A stretch of 64,000 nt of DNA from an uncultured Christensenella sp. GTDB taxonomy: Bacteria; Bacillota; Clostridia; Christensenellales; UBA3700. The translations under genes and the position numbers were made by a program. The first letter of the stretch is position 1; each line of letters begins with the position of its first letter. The DNA lies in the NCBI GenBank assembly GCA_949290515.1, contig CASERZ010000010.1, positions 32,343-96,342 on the forward strand. Direction: 5' to 3'. This document shows positions 18,037 through 26,498 of this stretch, piece by piece. The notes under the pieces are model-generated. The model did not search any database. It was given only the letters and a program-made list of their open reading frames with translations, and was not told the origin of the DNA.

Positions 18037-18357
18037 TTAGAAAAACGACAATTGATAATATTCTGCTTTTTGTTCTTCGCATTTGACTTTACCACGCACT
18101 ATATACATATTCGCATATTGTTTTTCCGTAACCACCATTACTCTTACCGAGCCTTCCTCAGGCGCATAGTTGGCAAGTCTTCGGCAATGCATCTGAGCAT
18201 TGTCGAAGTTATTGCAAAGCCTTCCGTACACGGAAAACTGTATCATATAATACCCGTCGTCTATCATAAACTTTCTGAAGTCCGTAGCAATCTTTCGTTG
18301 TGCTTTTGTCATAACGGGCAAATCAAAGAATACTATTATCCTCATAAACTTACTCAT
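18037..18357 (-). CDS. cas2: CRISPR-associated endoribonuclease Cas2
   Basis: The 106-residue protein begins MSKFMRIIVFFDLPVMTKAQRK. This is the type II Cas2 pattern, with the conserved Asp of the FFDLP strand, a ferredoxin-like fold and a C-terminal strand YYQLSFF. With Cas1 it forms the complex that integrates new spacers. Its ATG overlaps the cas1 stop by 4 nt. It is the last cas gene, converging on the array with a terminator between them. Confidence 0.95.
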   Translation of the reverse strand: MSKFMRIIVFFDLPVMTKAQRKIATDFRKFMIDDGYYMIQFSVYGRLCNNFDNAQMHCRRLANYAPEEGSVRVMVVTEKQYANMYIVRGKVKCEEQKAEYYQLSFF

Positions 18358-19247
18358 AGATATTCGTGCGACTTAATCTCTTGCATAATAGGCAATTTAA
18401 GCTTGTTGACGCCTTGCTCTAAAGAGGTCATATAACTGTCTATGCATATCTCAATACTCCTCGGCAAAACCTGATTGGCATTGTCAATCGACACGTCCGT
18501 GTTATTAAGATTAAAAAGCAACTTCTTCGCATTGCTATCGAGAGTGCTGAGCGAAAATTTACTAACCGTCCTGTCTACGATAGCGCGGTAAGGCTCTATA
18601 AAATCGTCGGCAAGGTTAAAAGCGTTTAACTCGCTTGCGTGGTGAATTCCCAAAAATGCGCTAAATCCGCGTGCCGCTAAAGTGCGGGCAATAAGTCCTC
18701 GCACAATCGCATAGCCGTAATTCAGACAAGCATTGGTACCATTGTCGCTGCGCCTGTCAAAATCTTTTCCGAAAAGCTCCTTAAAATAAATACGTGCCGC
18801 CGTTGCTTCTAAATTTGACGTATCGTCGCTAAGCACCGTTTGAGATAATGCAAACAGTTTTTCCGCGCCCTCTCTTTTTCCGTTTAATCTGAGACATTCA
18901 GCTTGATTTGCTATTTTGCGGGATATAATACTCTGCCACATTTGCTTGACAAGAGGTTTCTTGACTTGAGTCTGCAATCTGAATACTCTCAGATGCGCAA
19001 AGTATTGTCCGTAGGGCATCAATATCGCCGTCGGTATATGCTTTTGGTCGCATACAAATACCGCGACGCCCTCTTTAGCAAGCCTTGACAAAAGGCTTAT
19101 ACTGACAGAGCATTGCAAGTTGTCCACCATAACGCAGTTTATATCCTCAATGGCAAATCGCGCCTCTTTTTCGCCTGAGAGTATAAGCCCGTTGCTATCA
19201 AGCGAGAGTTTGCAATACGAACCCACAAAAATATTTATGTAGCCCAT
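18354..19247 (-). CDS. cas1: CRISPR-associated integrase Cas1 (type II)
   Basis: The 297-residue protein starts MGYINIFVGSYCKLSLDSNG, and the SYCKLSL segment is typical of type II Cas1. The catalytic region has NLEATAARIYFKELFG (metal-binding Glu), then LGIHHASELNAFNLADDFIEPYR (His and Asp ligands), all present. Cas1-Cas2 integrates protospacers at the array. The start codon shares one base with the cas9 stop (TAATG), so the three cas genes form one tightly coupled operon. No csn2 or cas4 is present, which fits subtype II-C. Confidence 0.97.
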   Translation of the reverse strand: MGYINIFVGSYCKLSLDSNGLILSGEKEARFAIEDINCVMVDNLQCSVSISLLSRLAKEGVAVFVCDQKHIPTAILMPYGQYFAHLRVFRLQTQVKKPLVKQMWQSIISRKIANQAECLRLNGKREGAEKLFALSQTVLSDDTSNLEATAARIYFKELFGKDFDRRSDNGTNACLNYGYAIVRGLIARTLAARGFSAFLGIHHASELNAFNLADDFIEPYRAIVDRTVSKFSLSTLDSNAKKLLFNLNNTDVSIDNANQVLPRSIEICIDSYMTSLEQGVNKLKLPIMQEIKSHEYL

Positions 19248-22200
19248 TATCTTTTCTTTTTAAACTCAAGCGGCAATCTCTTTTCGCTCTTTACTTCGCT
19301 GTAATTGCCCAATACGTCTACCGTGTATTTTTTGAATTGCAACAAAGTTTTGATACCAACTCGTCCTTTATGGCTATTTATATTATTAGTAATTTTTATT
19401 CGACTTCCATCTATGTCAAACGAATTAAAATATAATAATTCTTGATTGCATACTATTTCTTTGTCCAAATTACTTTTGCTACAATCTCTTTCTTTTGTTA
19501 ATTTAATACCTTCTCGATTTTCAACTAAAACCAAATCATCTTTATGAAGTGTAAATAGAAATTGATAGCTATCGTCTAATTGCGACCAACCATTCTTACT
19601 TTTTGATGGTATTCTATTAGGAAGTTCACCTTTATACAAATCAGCAACGTAAATAGGTATTGCGTAGTATTGATTGTCTTTTGTAAATATATCCACGCGT
19701 ATCATAGCCTCGTTGCCTACAAGCGCATTTGTCTTGTCAATAAGCATACCGCTTGTGCTGGTGTCTTTGATTTTTACGCTTCTAACAAGAGGACCTTGCC
19801 TTCCGTCTTTTGTAGGCTTATAAAAGGGCTCTTTAAACGCTCTTTTTCCGTCATAATCATATTTTTCAAGCCTTTCAATAATTGCATTATAAAGCCTTGT
19901 ATCCGACTCTTTGTTAAAATACCTCGCCATCTTTTCTTTATTTAAATCACTTAAATCAGTTTTTAAAACAACAAATCCTTTGTCGATATGTTTTGCGCTC
20001 TTATAAGTTGCCGCGTGCATAGTGCCGATTGCCTTACGTCTAGGCATACGGCTGACAAAGACGGGTTTGACGGCTTCTATTTGCTCTTGTGTGTAACCTA
20101 TGGTCTGCAAAGCGTCTACCATAGAATCCTTGTCGGGCAAGCATCTTATTCTAAGCTCCTCGACAAAATCTTTGTAAGGCTGCTTTGCGCCCCTCTTAAG
20201 CAAAATTGCAACTTCCTTATAACCGAATACTTCACCCGTCTCTTCGTCGGTATATTCGCCGCCACCCAACTTGACGTTTTCTTTCATCTTATAAAATTCT
20301 GTAAGGTTTTTGATTACTCCGCTATCCATAACCGCGATAATAGCCGCGTCGACAGCGTGATGCAAATCCCCGTCCTCTCTCACTTTGTTTATGCCCCACA
20401 CGCGTCTTAAAGTAGCAGTCATCTTACCCTTGACGGCATATACCGTACGCTTTACGTTTTTAAGCGGCATAAAGTATAAATAATCTTGCAAAAGATTCTG
20501 CACAAATCTCGAAAGATAGGACGTATCGTTGAGCGCTCTGTTTTTCCACTCCGTTTCGTCAATCTTTTCTTTTAGCAGTTTTTCTCTTTTAGCGGGATTA
20601 TCCTTATACAAAGCATATACAAGCGCTCTATACTCCTTTTCTCGTCCTTTACGTATCTGATATGCCATAGCCGTATCGTTACGCTTGTCTTGGTTTTCTT
20701 TGGTCAAGACAAGCACCTTATTGCTAAAGCTGTCATCAAAGCTCTTGCTGTATGGCAGTATATGGTCTACTTGAGCGTAGTCTTCGTCTTTGAAAAGTCT
20801 GTCTGCGTCAATCACTTTGTCACTATATGGACATTTGCCGCCTTGCTCCTCATAGAGCTTGTATTTGATAAACTCGCTTGATTTGGGGTCTCTGCCGAAA
20901 GTATCTTTGAACGCAGCTCTCAATTTATTATTGCTTTCTTCGCGCTCTTTGTTGTCCTTTTCTATTTTCTTGCGCTCCTCAAAAGTCTTGGACATTTCTC
21001 TCGCCAGCTCGATATTAATGGCTACCGGTGAGCCGTATTCGCGTATAAGTGCATTTATGACCTTTACAGCCTGACTCACCGAGCGTTTTACGACAGGCGA
21101 AGTGATTTCGTCTATTCTCGCCCTCATATCTTCGCCCTGCAAAAGCACCGACTTTTCGCCGTTTTTGTCTGCACTGATATCCGCTTTTTCCATAGCTTCG
21201 CTGTATTTAAAACCTTGCTCGAGATAAGGCTCAATCGCTTTAAGCGCACTTAAAGAAAGATTGGACGTCTTTGTGCAATCGAGTTGCAAAATATTCAGCA
21301 CTTCTTCTTCACCGAGAGAATTAAGCAAAGAATTGTCGGATATCTGCTCTCTGATACGCTCTTCGCTCTTGTTGAATAAAAGTATTTTTGCTACTTCGTC
21401 GATAATATCCCTGTTACGATGCTCTTCTGACAACGCTTTTGCTATTGTCGTACTGTTTTTCATAGTTACTAAAACCTTGTCTTCGGCTTTCTTTATAATC
21501 TCTTCAAGCGTAATTTCTTTTTCTTCTTCCCCTTTCTTTTTGGGCGCCTGATAGGATATGTTGAATATATATTCGGCTTCTAGCGCGAGCAGCTTTCTTA
21601 CGTCCTTATATTTAATTTCCGTTTTTTTGTTCAACAGCTCTCTGACCGACGCTCTTTCTTCGTTGCTCAAAAATCTCTCTTCGCCGTTGCCCTGAATTTT
21701 AAGATTGTTGATTTTTTGCAAAGCGTTGGAATAATCTACTGTATAGCTGTACTTGGGAGCGCGGAATTCCCCGTTGAACATACCTACAGCAAAGTTACTT
21801 GAATAAGGACTACCTTTTCCGGGTCCTTCGTCAAAGCTTCTCTGACGAGTAAATATCTCTATGAATTTTTCTTCTGTATTTTCATCGGCAAGAATATTTC
21901 CCAGCTCACGCTGTTTTGCAAACAATATCTTTGCTTCTTCTATAAGTCTGTCTCTAGACACCGTTTTAGAATAGTCTCCGCCTTTATTGCGCGTACAACA
22001 AAGCTTATTGCCGTTAGGGTCAGTACTCGCGTAATGCTTATACAACATCTCACCTACGGTACGATAACTGTTGTCTTGCATTATTATATCGTTCTGCTTG
22101 GTAGCAGCAAGCAATTTTCCGTCCTCTTTGGAAGACGCGTTTTTGCGGTTGCTCTTAAATCCTCTATGCTTTGCTATAGAATAAAGTACACGGGCAAAAT

Positions 22201-22519
22201 CACGCTCGTTTATTTTCTCGTCCAGCGCGGCGCATCTCAATTCATTTACGTCACGCTCGCCTTCTTTTCTTGACATATCTTTTTGTCCTAAAAGATTGCG
22301 AATGTCCTCAAGACGTAATACTTTACGTCTTATTCTTCTTCGAAGTCCTCTTGCCTTTCTTCTGCCTTCGGCAAGACTTTTGCCATCCTCCGCCTCTGCC
22401 TTATCAAAAGTACGCGAATGAAGACTTAAAATTCTCTTAGCTTGTCCATTCTCGTCAATCTCAATAGCAGCCGCGCCGCAAGAGGCAATACCTAAATCAA
22501 GTCCGATTTTGTAAAACAT
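19247..22519 (-). CDS. cas9: Cas9, compact type II-C
   Basis: At 1090 residues it is in the compact II-C size range. RuvC-I is IGLDLGIASCG with Asp8. An Arg-rich bridge helix follows (about 50-78). RuvC-II has Glu504 in INIELAREM. The HNH domain has Asp585-His586 in QVDHILPYSKSF and a later NKVLVLTKENQDKRN segment. RuvC-III has His721 and Asp724 in DLHHAVDAAI. All catalytic residues are present, so both strands should be cut. The C-terminal 250 residues should read the PAM, which cannot be predicted here. The ATG has GAGAGGG upstream. The tracrRNA terminator ends only 43 nt before the start, leaving little room for a separate promoter. Confidence 0.98.
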   Translation of the reverse strand: MFYKIGLDLGIASCGAAAIEIDENGQAKRILSLHSRTFDKAEAEDGKSLAEGRRKARGLRRRIRRKVLRLEDIRNLLGQKDMSRKEGERDVNELRCAALDEKINERDFARVLYSIAKHRGFKSNRKNASSKEDGKLLAATKQNDIIMQDNSYRTVGEMLYKHYASTDPNGNKLCCTRNKGGDYSKTVSRDRLIEEAKILFAKQRELGNILADENTEEKFIEIFTRQRSFDEGPGKGSPYSSNFAVGMFNGEFRAPKYSYTVDYSNALQKINNLKIQGNGEERFLSNEERASVRELLNKKTEIKYKDVRKLLALEAEYIFNISYQAPKKKGEEEKEITLEEIIKKAEDKVLVTMKNSTTIAKALSEEHRNRDIIDEVAKILLFNKSEERIREQISDNSLLNSLGEEEVLNILQLDCTKTSNLSLSALKAIEPYLEQGFKYSEAMEKADISADKNGEKSVLLQGEDMRARIDEITSPVVKRSVSQAVKVINALIREYGSPVAINIELAREMSKTFEERKKIEKDNKEREESNNKLRAAFKDTFGRDPKSSEFIKYKLYEEQGGKCPYSDKVIDADRLFKDEDYAQVDHILPYSKSFDDSFSNKVLVLTKENQDKRNDTAMAYQIRKGREKEYRALVYALYKDNPAKREKLLKEKIDETEWKNRALNDTSYLSRFVQNLLQDYLYFMPLKNVKRTVYAVKGKMTATLRRVWGINKVREDGDLHHAVDAAIIAVMDSGVIKNLTEFYKMKENVKLGGGEYTDEETGEVFGYKEVAILLKRGAKQPYKDFVEELRIRCLPDKDSMVDALQTIGYTQEQIEAVKPVFVSRMPRRKAIGTMHAATYKSAKHIDKGFVVLKTDLSDLNKEKMARYFNKESDTRLYNAIIERLEKYDYDGKRAFKEPFYKPTKDGRQGPLVRSVKIKDTSTSGMLIDKTNALVGNEAMIRVDIFTKDNQYYAIPIYVADLYKGELPNRIPSKSKNGWSQLDDSYQFLFTLHKDDLVLVENREGIKLTKERDCSKSNLDKEIVCNQELLYFNSFDIDGSRIKITNNINSHKGRVGIKTLLQFKKYTVDVLGNYSEVKSEKRLPLEFKKKR

Positions 22520-22561
22520 ATCAATCCCTCTCTTATATATAATTTTTTATAGTTTTGTTTT

Positions 22562-22666
22562 TAAAAAGATGTCCCGAGGTTATCGGGACAGAGCTTTTCG
22601 GGATAAAACCCTTATTTTGGTAACCTGTTTGTTGTTTGGTATGGTATATTTGTTCAGTTACCTTAG
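22562..22666 (-). ncRNA. tracrRNA
   Basis: On the minus strand the stretch 22648-22628 is an exact 21-nt complement of repeat positions 14-34. It is followed by a partly mismatched zone and AAAAT (22618-22614), which pairs with the repeat start GTTTT to give the lower-stem, bulge, upper-stem duplex of type II guides. A GGG/CCC hairpin (22611-22600) and a terminator hairpin (22589-22571, 7-bp stem GTCCCGA/TCGGGAC, then TCTTTTT) complete the RNA. Predicted length is about 105 nt if transcription starts near 22666. The inverted repeat GGTAACTG (22662-22655) and CAGGTTACC (22627-22619) encloses the anti-repeat. Confidence 0.9.
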
Positions 22667-22672
22667 CTATAG

Positions 22673-22699
22673 ATTATCACATAACTTTTGTTTAGTCAA
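22673..22699 (-). promoter_or_regulatory. Probable tracrRNA promoter
   Basis: On the minus strand TTGACT (22694-22699) and TGTGATAAT (GATAAT at 22673-22678) give an extended -10 with a short 15-nt spacer. Confidence 0.55.
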
Positions 22700-22844
22700 T
22701 ATCACTTTTGGAAAAATTTGTATAATTTTTTGCAAATTTCGTCGATTTAAGAAGTTTCTATGCTATATGTCCAAAATATTGTACATTAATGTTGAATTTT
22801 TATTGTTTTTCGAAGAAAATATCCTAAATTGCTTATCAAGATTT

Positions 22845-22868
22845 AGAGCCTCCCCGTAGGAAGGCTCT
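22845..22868. terminator. Hairpin downstream of iolG
   Basis: AGAGCCT (22845-22851) pairs with AGGCTCT (22862-22868). It may end the iol operon, but the T-tract is weak on both strands. Confidence 0.4.
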
Positions 22869-22921
22869 TTGTGAATTATGTGCGCCAGCCGTGAGGCGGA
22901 CGTCTTACTTTGACGAATTTA

Positions 22922-23932
22922 TTAGCAAATCTCGCTGAGTTTTACGGGTCTGCCCTCTTGCAAAGACTTCTTTGCGGCTACGCCTATTACGACTGCCTGC
23001 AAGCCGTCCTCGATGCTGACAGGTACGGGCTTATCGTTGACGATACAGTCAATAAACTGACTGACTTCGTTGACGTATGCCTGCATATATCTCTCAAGGA
23101 AGAAGAGTAAAGGCTTTTCTGCCGTTACGCCGTCGGCGTTGGATATTACGGCGTTGGAGGCGCTGTCGTTGGCAATTGCCACCTGACCGAGTTCGCCGAA
23201 AGCTTCCGCTCTTTGGTCGTAGCCGTAGCTTGCACGTCTGCAGTTGTCGATAACTGCAAGTGCGCCGCTCTTGAGACGCATAGTTATCACTGCGGTGTCT
23301 ATGTCGCCCGCCTCGCCGATTGCCTTATCTACCATTACTCCGCCCATAGCGAATACGCTCTCTACCTCTTCGCCTGACAAGTATCTTACCATATCGAAAT
23401 CGTGAATGGTCATATCGAGGAATATTCCTCCGCTGACTTTAATATAGGATACGGGAGGAGCTGCGGGGTCTCTGGAGCAAATCTTAAGTACGTTGAGCTT
23501 GCCGATTTTACCGGCTTCTACGGCGTCTCTTACCGCCTTGAAGTTGTGGTCGAAACGACGGTTGAAACCTACCTGATATTTTACCTTGGAATTTTCAAGA
23601 GCCTTCTTGACTTCGAGAATCTTGTCTATATCGTGGTCTACGGGCTTTTCGCAGAATACGTGCTTGCCCGCCTTGATAGCCTCGATGGATATAGGCGCGT
23701 GAGTGTCCGTAGAAGAACAAATCAGGACAGCGTCGATAGACTTGTCATTAAGTATGTCGTGATAGTCCTTGCTTGTCTTTTCCACGCCCATACCCTTGAG
23801 CCACTTTTCGGTGTCTTCGTTCATAAAGGGGTCAGCTACGGACTTTACCGTCGCGCCCTTGACGTAACACATAATTGATTCGCAGTGTACCTTGCCGATA
23901 CGGCCTGCGCCGATGATACCTATGTTTATCAT
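22922..23932 (-). CDS. iolG: myo-Inositol 2-dehydrogenase
   Basis: The 336-residue Gfo/Idh/MocA-family oxidoreductase has the NAD-binding GIIGAGRIGKVH at the N-terminus, the hallmark FCEKPVD near residue 95 and the substrate domain with GGIFLDMTIHDFDMVR, whose Asp and His are the catalytic type. It oxidises myo-inositol to scyllo-inosose, the first step of the pathway whose other enzymes are encoded just upstream. It is the last gene of the operon. Confidence 0.92.
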   Translation of the reverse strand: MINIGIIGAGRIGKVHCESIMCYVKGATVKSVADPFMNEDTEKWLKGMGVEKTSKDYHDILNDKSIDAVLICSSTDTHAPISIEAIKAGKHVFCEKPVDHDIDKILEVKKALENSKVKYQVGFNRRFDHNFKAVRDAVEAGKIGKLNVLKICSRDPAAPPVSYIKVSGGIFLDMTIHDFDMVRYLSGEEVESVFAMGGVMVDKAIGEAGDIDTAVITMRLKSGALAVIDNCRRASYGYDQRAEAFGELGQVAIANDSASNAVISNADGVTAEKPLLFFLERYMQAYVNEVSQFIDCIVNDKPVPVSIEDGLQAVVIGVAAKKSLQEGRPVKLSEIC

Positions 23933-24038
23933 AATTTACCTCTTATTATACAGTTTTGATTAAATATATTTTGCAGTTTGCTTTGCGCACCGATTGTCGG
24001 TACGCAAAGATGTGATTTTTTGCTGTTGTCGCTAAGTC

Positions 24039-25547
24039 TTAAATCGTACCGTCCCAAGTGGAAACCTTGGTAGACTTAGCTTCGTGCTCGTCAAACCAGT
24101 GCGTGGTAACAGTCTTGCTGTCGGTATAGAACTTGAAGCTGTCTCTTCCCAAACAGTGCAAATCGCCGAAGAAGGAATTCTTGTGACCGGTAAAGGAGAA
24201 TACGCCTACAGGTACGGGAATACCTACGTTTACGCCTACCATACCGCCGTCGGTGTTGCGTACGAATTCTCTTGCATAATAGCCGTTTTGCGTGTAGATT
24301 ACCGAGCCGTTTGCAAAAGGATTTGCGTTCATAACGGCAAGACCTTCTTCAAAAGTCTTGACTCTCTTGATACAGAGTACGGGTCCGAATATCTCTCTCG
24401 TGCCTACGGTCATTTCGCTTGTTACGTTGTCGAGAATCGTAGGTCCGAGATAGAAGCCCTTTTCATAACCCTTTACAACGGTATTTCTGCCGTCGAGTAC
24501 GAGTTTTGCCCCCTCGTCGATACCTTTCTGTATCCAGTCGCTTACGCTCTTCTTGTGCTCTGCACTGTATACGGGACCGAGCTTGGTCGTCTTGTCATAT
24601 GCAGGACCTACCTTGATGCCCTTAGCAAGTTCTACGAGTTTAGCTACGAGTTTGTCAGCTATACTCTCCTGTACTACCGCTACGGGAAGAGCCATACATC
24701 TCTCGCCCGCACAGCCGTAAGTTGCGTTGATAATGCCTGCGGCGGTTCTGTCGAGCGCGGCGTCTTCGAGTACGAGTGCGTGGTTTTTAGCTTCGCACAA
24801 ACACTGTACTCTCTTTCCGTACTTGGCTGCCGTTTCGTAAATATATCTTCCTACGGTCGTGGAGCCTACGAAAGTAATACCAACTACCTTGGGATTTGCG
24901 ATAAGTTCCTGAGTATCGTTACGGTCGCAGCTTACGATATTGAGTACGCCGTCGGGAAGTCCCGCTTCTCTGTACAACTCTGCAATTCTCAAAGACGTCA
25001 TAGGCGTTGCGCCCGCTACCTTGAGTACTATTGCGTTGCCGCAAGCAATACATACGGGAGCCATCCAGCCCATAGGAATCATTGCGGGGAAGTTGAAAGG
25101 CGCGATGCCTACGAATACGCCCATAGACTCGCGGTAAAGTACCGTATCGTAGCCCGTAGACGCGTCCATAAGGCTTTCACCCTGCAAGAGAGAAGGCATT
25201 GAAAGCGCAAGCTCGGTACCCTCCTTTGCCTTGAGAATATCGCCCTTGCTCTCCTCCCAGTTCTTGCCGTGCTCGGTAGCACAAAGTTCTGTGAGTTCGT
25301 CCATATGCTCGACAAGCAAATCTCTCAATTTGTAAAGCACCTGTACTCTCTTGACAACGGGTACTCTCGACCATTTCTTGTAAGCCTCTTGCGCATTGTC
25401 GATAACCTTGCTTACTTCAGCCGTGGTACATCTGGGCATCTGCGCGATTTGTTCGCCCGTAGAAGGATTGAATACGGGATAATATTTATCCGTAGCGGAT
25501 TGTACGAATTGGTTATTCGTAAAATATCCTAGTGTCTTTATTGCCAT
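24039..25547 (-). CDS. iolA: Methylmalonate-semialdehyde / malonate-semialdehyde dehydrogenase
   Basis: The 502-residue aldehyde dehydrogenase has the CoA-acylating MmsA/IolA signatures: GIAPFNFPAMIPMGW (about 147-161), GVNVGIPVP-type late motif, and the nucleophile Cys284 in GCAGERCMALP. It converts malonate semialdehyde, the end of the inositol pathway, to acetyl-CoA and CO2. Context with iolE, iolD and iolG makes the malonate semialdehyde role the likely one. It is 39 nt after iolE. Confidence 0.93.
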   Translation of the reverse strand: MAIKTLGYFTNNQFVQSATDKYYPVFNPSTGEQIAQMPRCTTAEVSKVIDNAQEAYKKWSRVPVVKRVQVLYKLRDLLVEHMDELTELCATEHGKNWEESKGDILKAKEGTELALSMPSLLQGESLMDASTGYDTVLYRESMGVFVGIAPFNFPAMIPMGWMAPVCIACGNAIVLKVAGATPMTSLRIAELYREAGLPDGVLNIVSCDRNDTQELIANPKVVGITFVGSTTVGRYIYETAAKYGKRVQCLCEAKNHALVLEDAALDRTAAGIINATYGCAGERCMALPVAVVQESIADKLVAKLVELAKGIKVGPAYDKTTKLGPVYSAEHKKSVSDWIQKGIDEGAKLVLDGRNTVVKGYEKGFYLGPTILDNVTSEMTVGTREIFGPVLCIKRVKTFEEGLAVMNANPFANGSVIYTQNGYYAREFVRNTDGGMVGVNVGIPVPVGVFSFTGHKNSFFGDLHCLGRDSFKFYTDSKTVTTHWFDEHEAKSTKVSTWDGTI

Positions 25548-25586
25548 AATAAATTCTCCTTTATCTGTATATGTGTTGTAATAATT

Positions 25587-26480
25587 TTATATTTTTGCCG
25601 TTTTTCTTATATAATCTCTAGCTTTGAGAGCGTATTCCAAAGGATTAGCCTTAGCGGGGTCTTGCTCTGCCTCGACAATCATCCAGCCCTCATAGCCGCT
25701 CTTGTCAAGCTCGTCGAATAAGGGAGCAAAGTCTATGCAGCCGTCGCCCGGTACGGTAAACGCGCCCTCTCTCACGCCTTGCAAGAAAGAGAGTTTTTCT
25801 TTCTTTACTTTCTCTACTACCTCGGGACGAATGTCCTTGAGATGCACGTGCGCTATACGCTTGGCGTACTTCTTGAGTACGGCAAGATAATCCTGTCCGC
25901 AATAAGCGAGGTGTCCCGTGTCGTACAAAAGCGCGAATTTGTCAGGGGCGGTCATATCCATCATTCTGTCGATTTCCTCGGCAGTCTGCACTACCGTGCC
26001 CATATGGTGATGATATACGAGCCTTATGCCCATAGAATTGGCTATATCGCCCAGTCTGTTCATTCCCTTGGCAAACTTATCCCATTCCGCGTCGTTCATC
26101 ACGTATTTTGCGTCGAATACGGGGGTATTCATCTGTCCCTGTATGCTAAAGCTCTGCTCGGACGCGCCTATTCTTTTTGCGCCCATTGCTTTCAAAAATT
26201 CACACTGCGCGATAAAGTCCTTTTCGACTTTTTCCATAGGCTCGGTGAGAACGAAAGACGAAAACCACTGATTTGCTATCTGAAGTCCTCTCATATCGAG
26301 CGCTTTCTTAAGCACTGCGGTATCCTTGGGATACTTGTTGCCTACTTCGCAACCCTCGAAGCCTGCAAGTGCCATTTCGCTCACGCATTGTTCAAAGGTG
26401 TTTTCACTGCCCAAATCGGGCATATCGTCGTTGGTCCACGCTATAGGCGCGATACCCAGTTTGATTTTGTTCTTGTCCAT
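25587..26480 (-). CDS. iolE: myo-Inosose-2 dehydratase
   Basis: The 297-residue TIM-barrel protein of the xylose-isomerase-like family begins KLGIAPIAWTNDDMPDLG, a typical IolE N-terminus. It has metal-binding positions in the segments RLVYHHHMGTVV, LLYDTGHLAYCG, AHVHLKDIRPEV and MIVEAEQDP. It dehydrates scyllo-inosose to the diketone hydrolysed by IolD. Very close spacing to iolD (18 nt) and iolA supports cotranscription. Confidence 0.93.
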   Translation of the reverse strand: MDKNKIKLGIAPIAWTNDDMPDLGSENTFEQCVSEMALAGFEGCEVGNKYPKDTAVLKKALDMRGLQIANQWFSSFVLTEPMEKVEKDFIAQCEFLKAMGAKRIGASEQSFSIQGQMNTPVFDAKYVMNDAEWDKFAKGMNRLGDIANSMGIRLVYHHHMGTVVQTAEEIDRMMDMTAPDKFALLYDTGHLAYCGQDYLAVLKKYAKRIAHVHLKDIRPEVVEKVKKEKLSFLQGVREGAFTVPGDGCIDFAPLFDELDKSGYEGWMIVEAEQDPAKANPLEYALKARDYIRKTAKI

Positions 26481-26498
26481 AATTTTCCGCCTTTTATA

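Noticed and set aside
22569..22859. Plus-strand frame across the tracrRNA locus
   Set aside because: The DNA is explained by the tracrRNA, its terminator and its promoter. The peptide has no recognisable feature.
24084..25202. Long plus-strand frame opposite iolA (372 codons)
   Set aside because: Antisense shadow of a clear dehydrogenase gene, without a start signal or family features.
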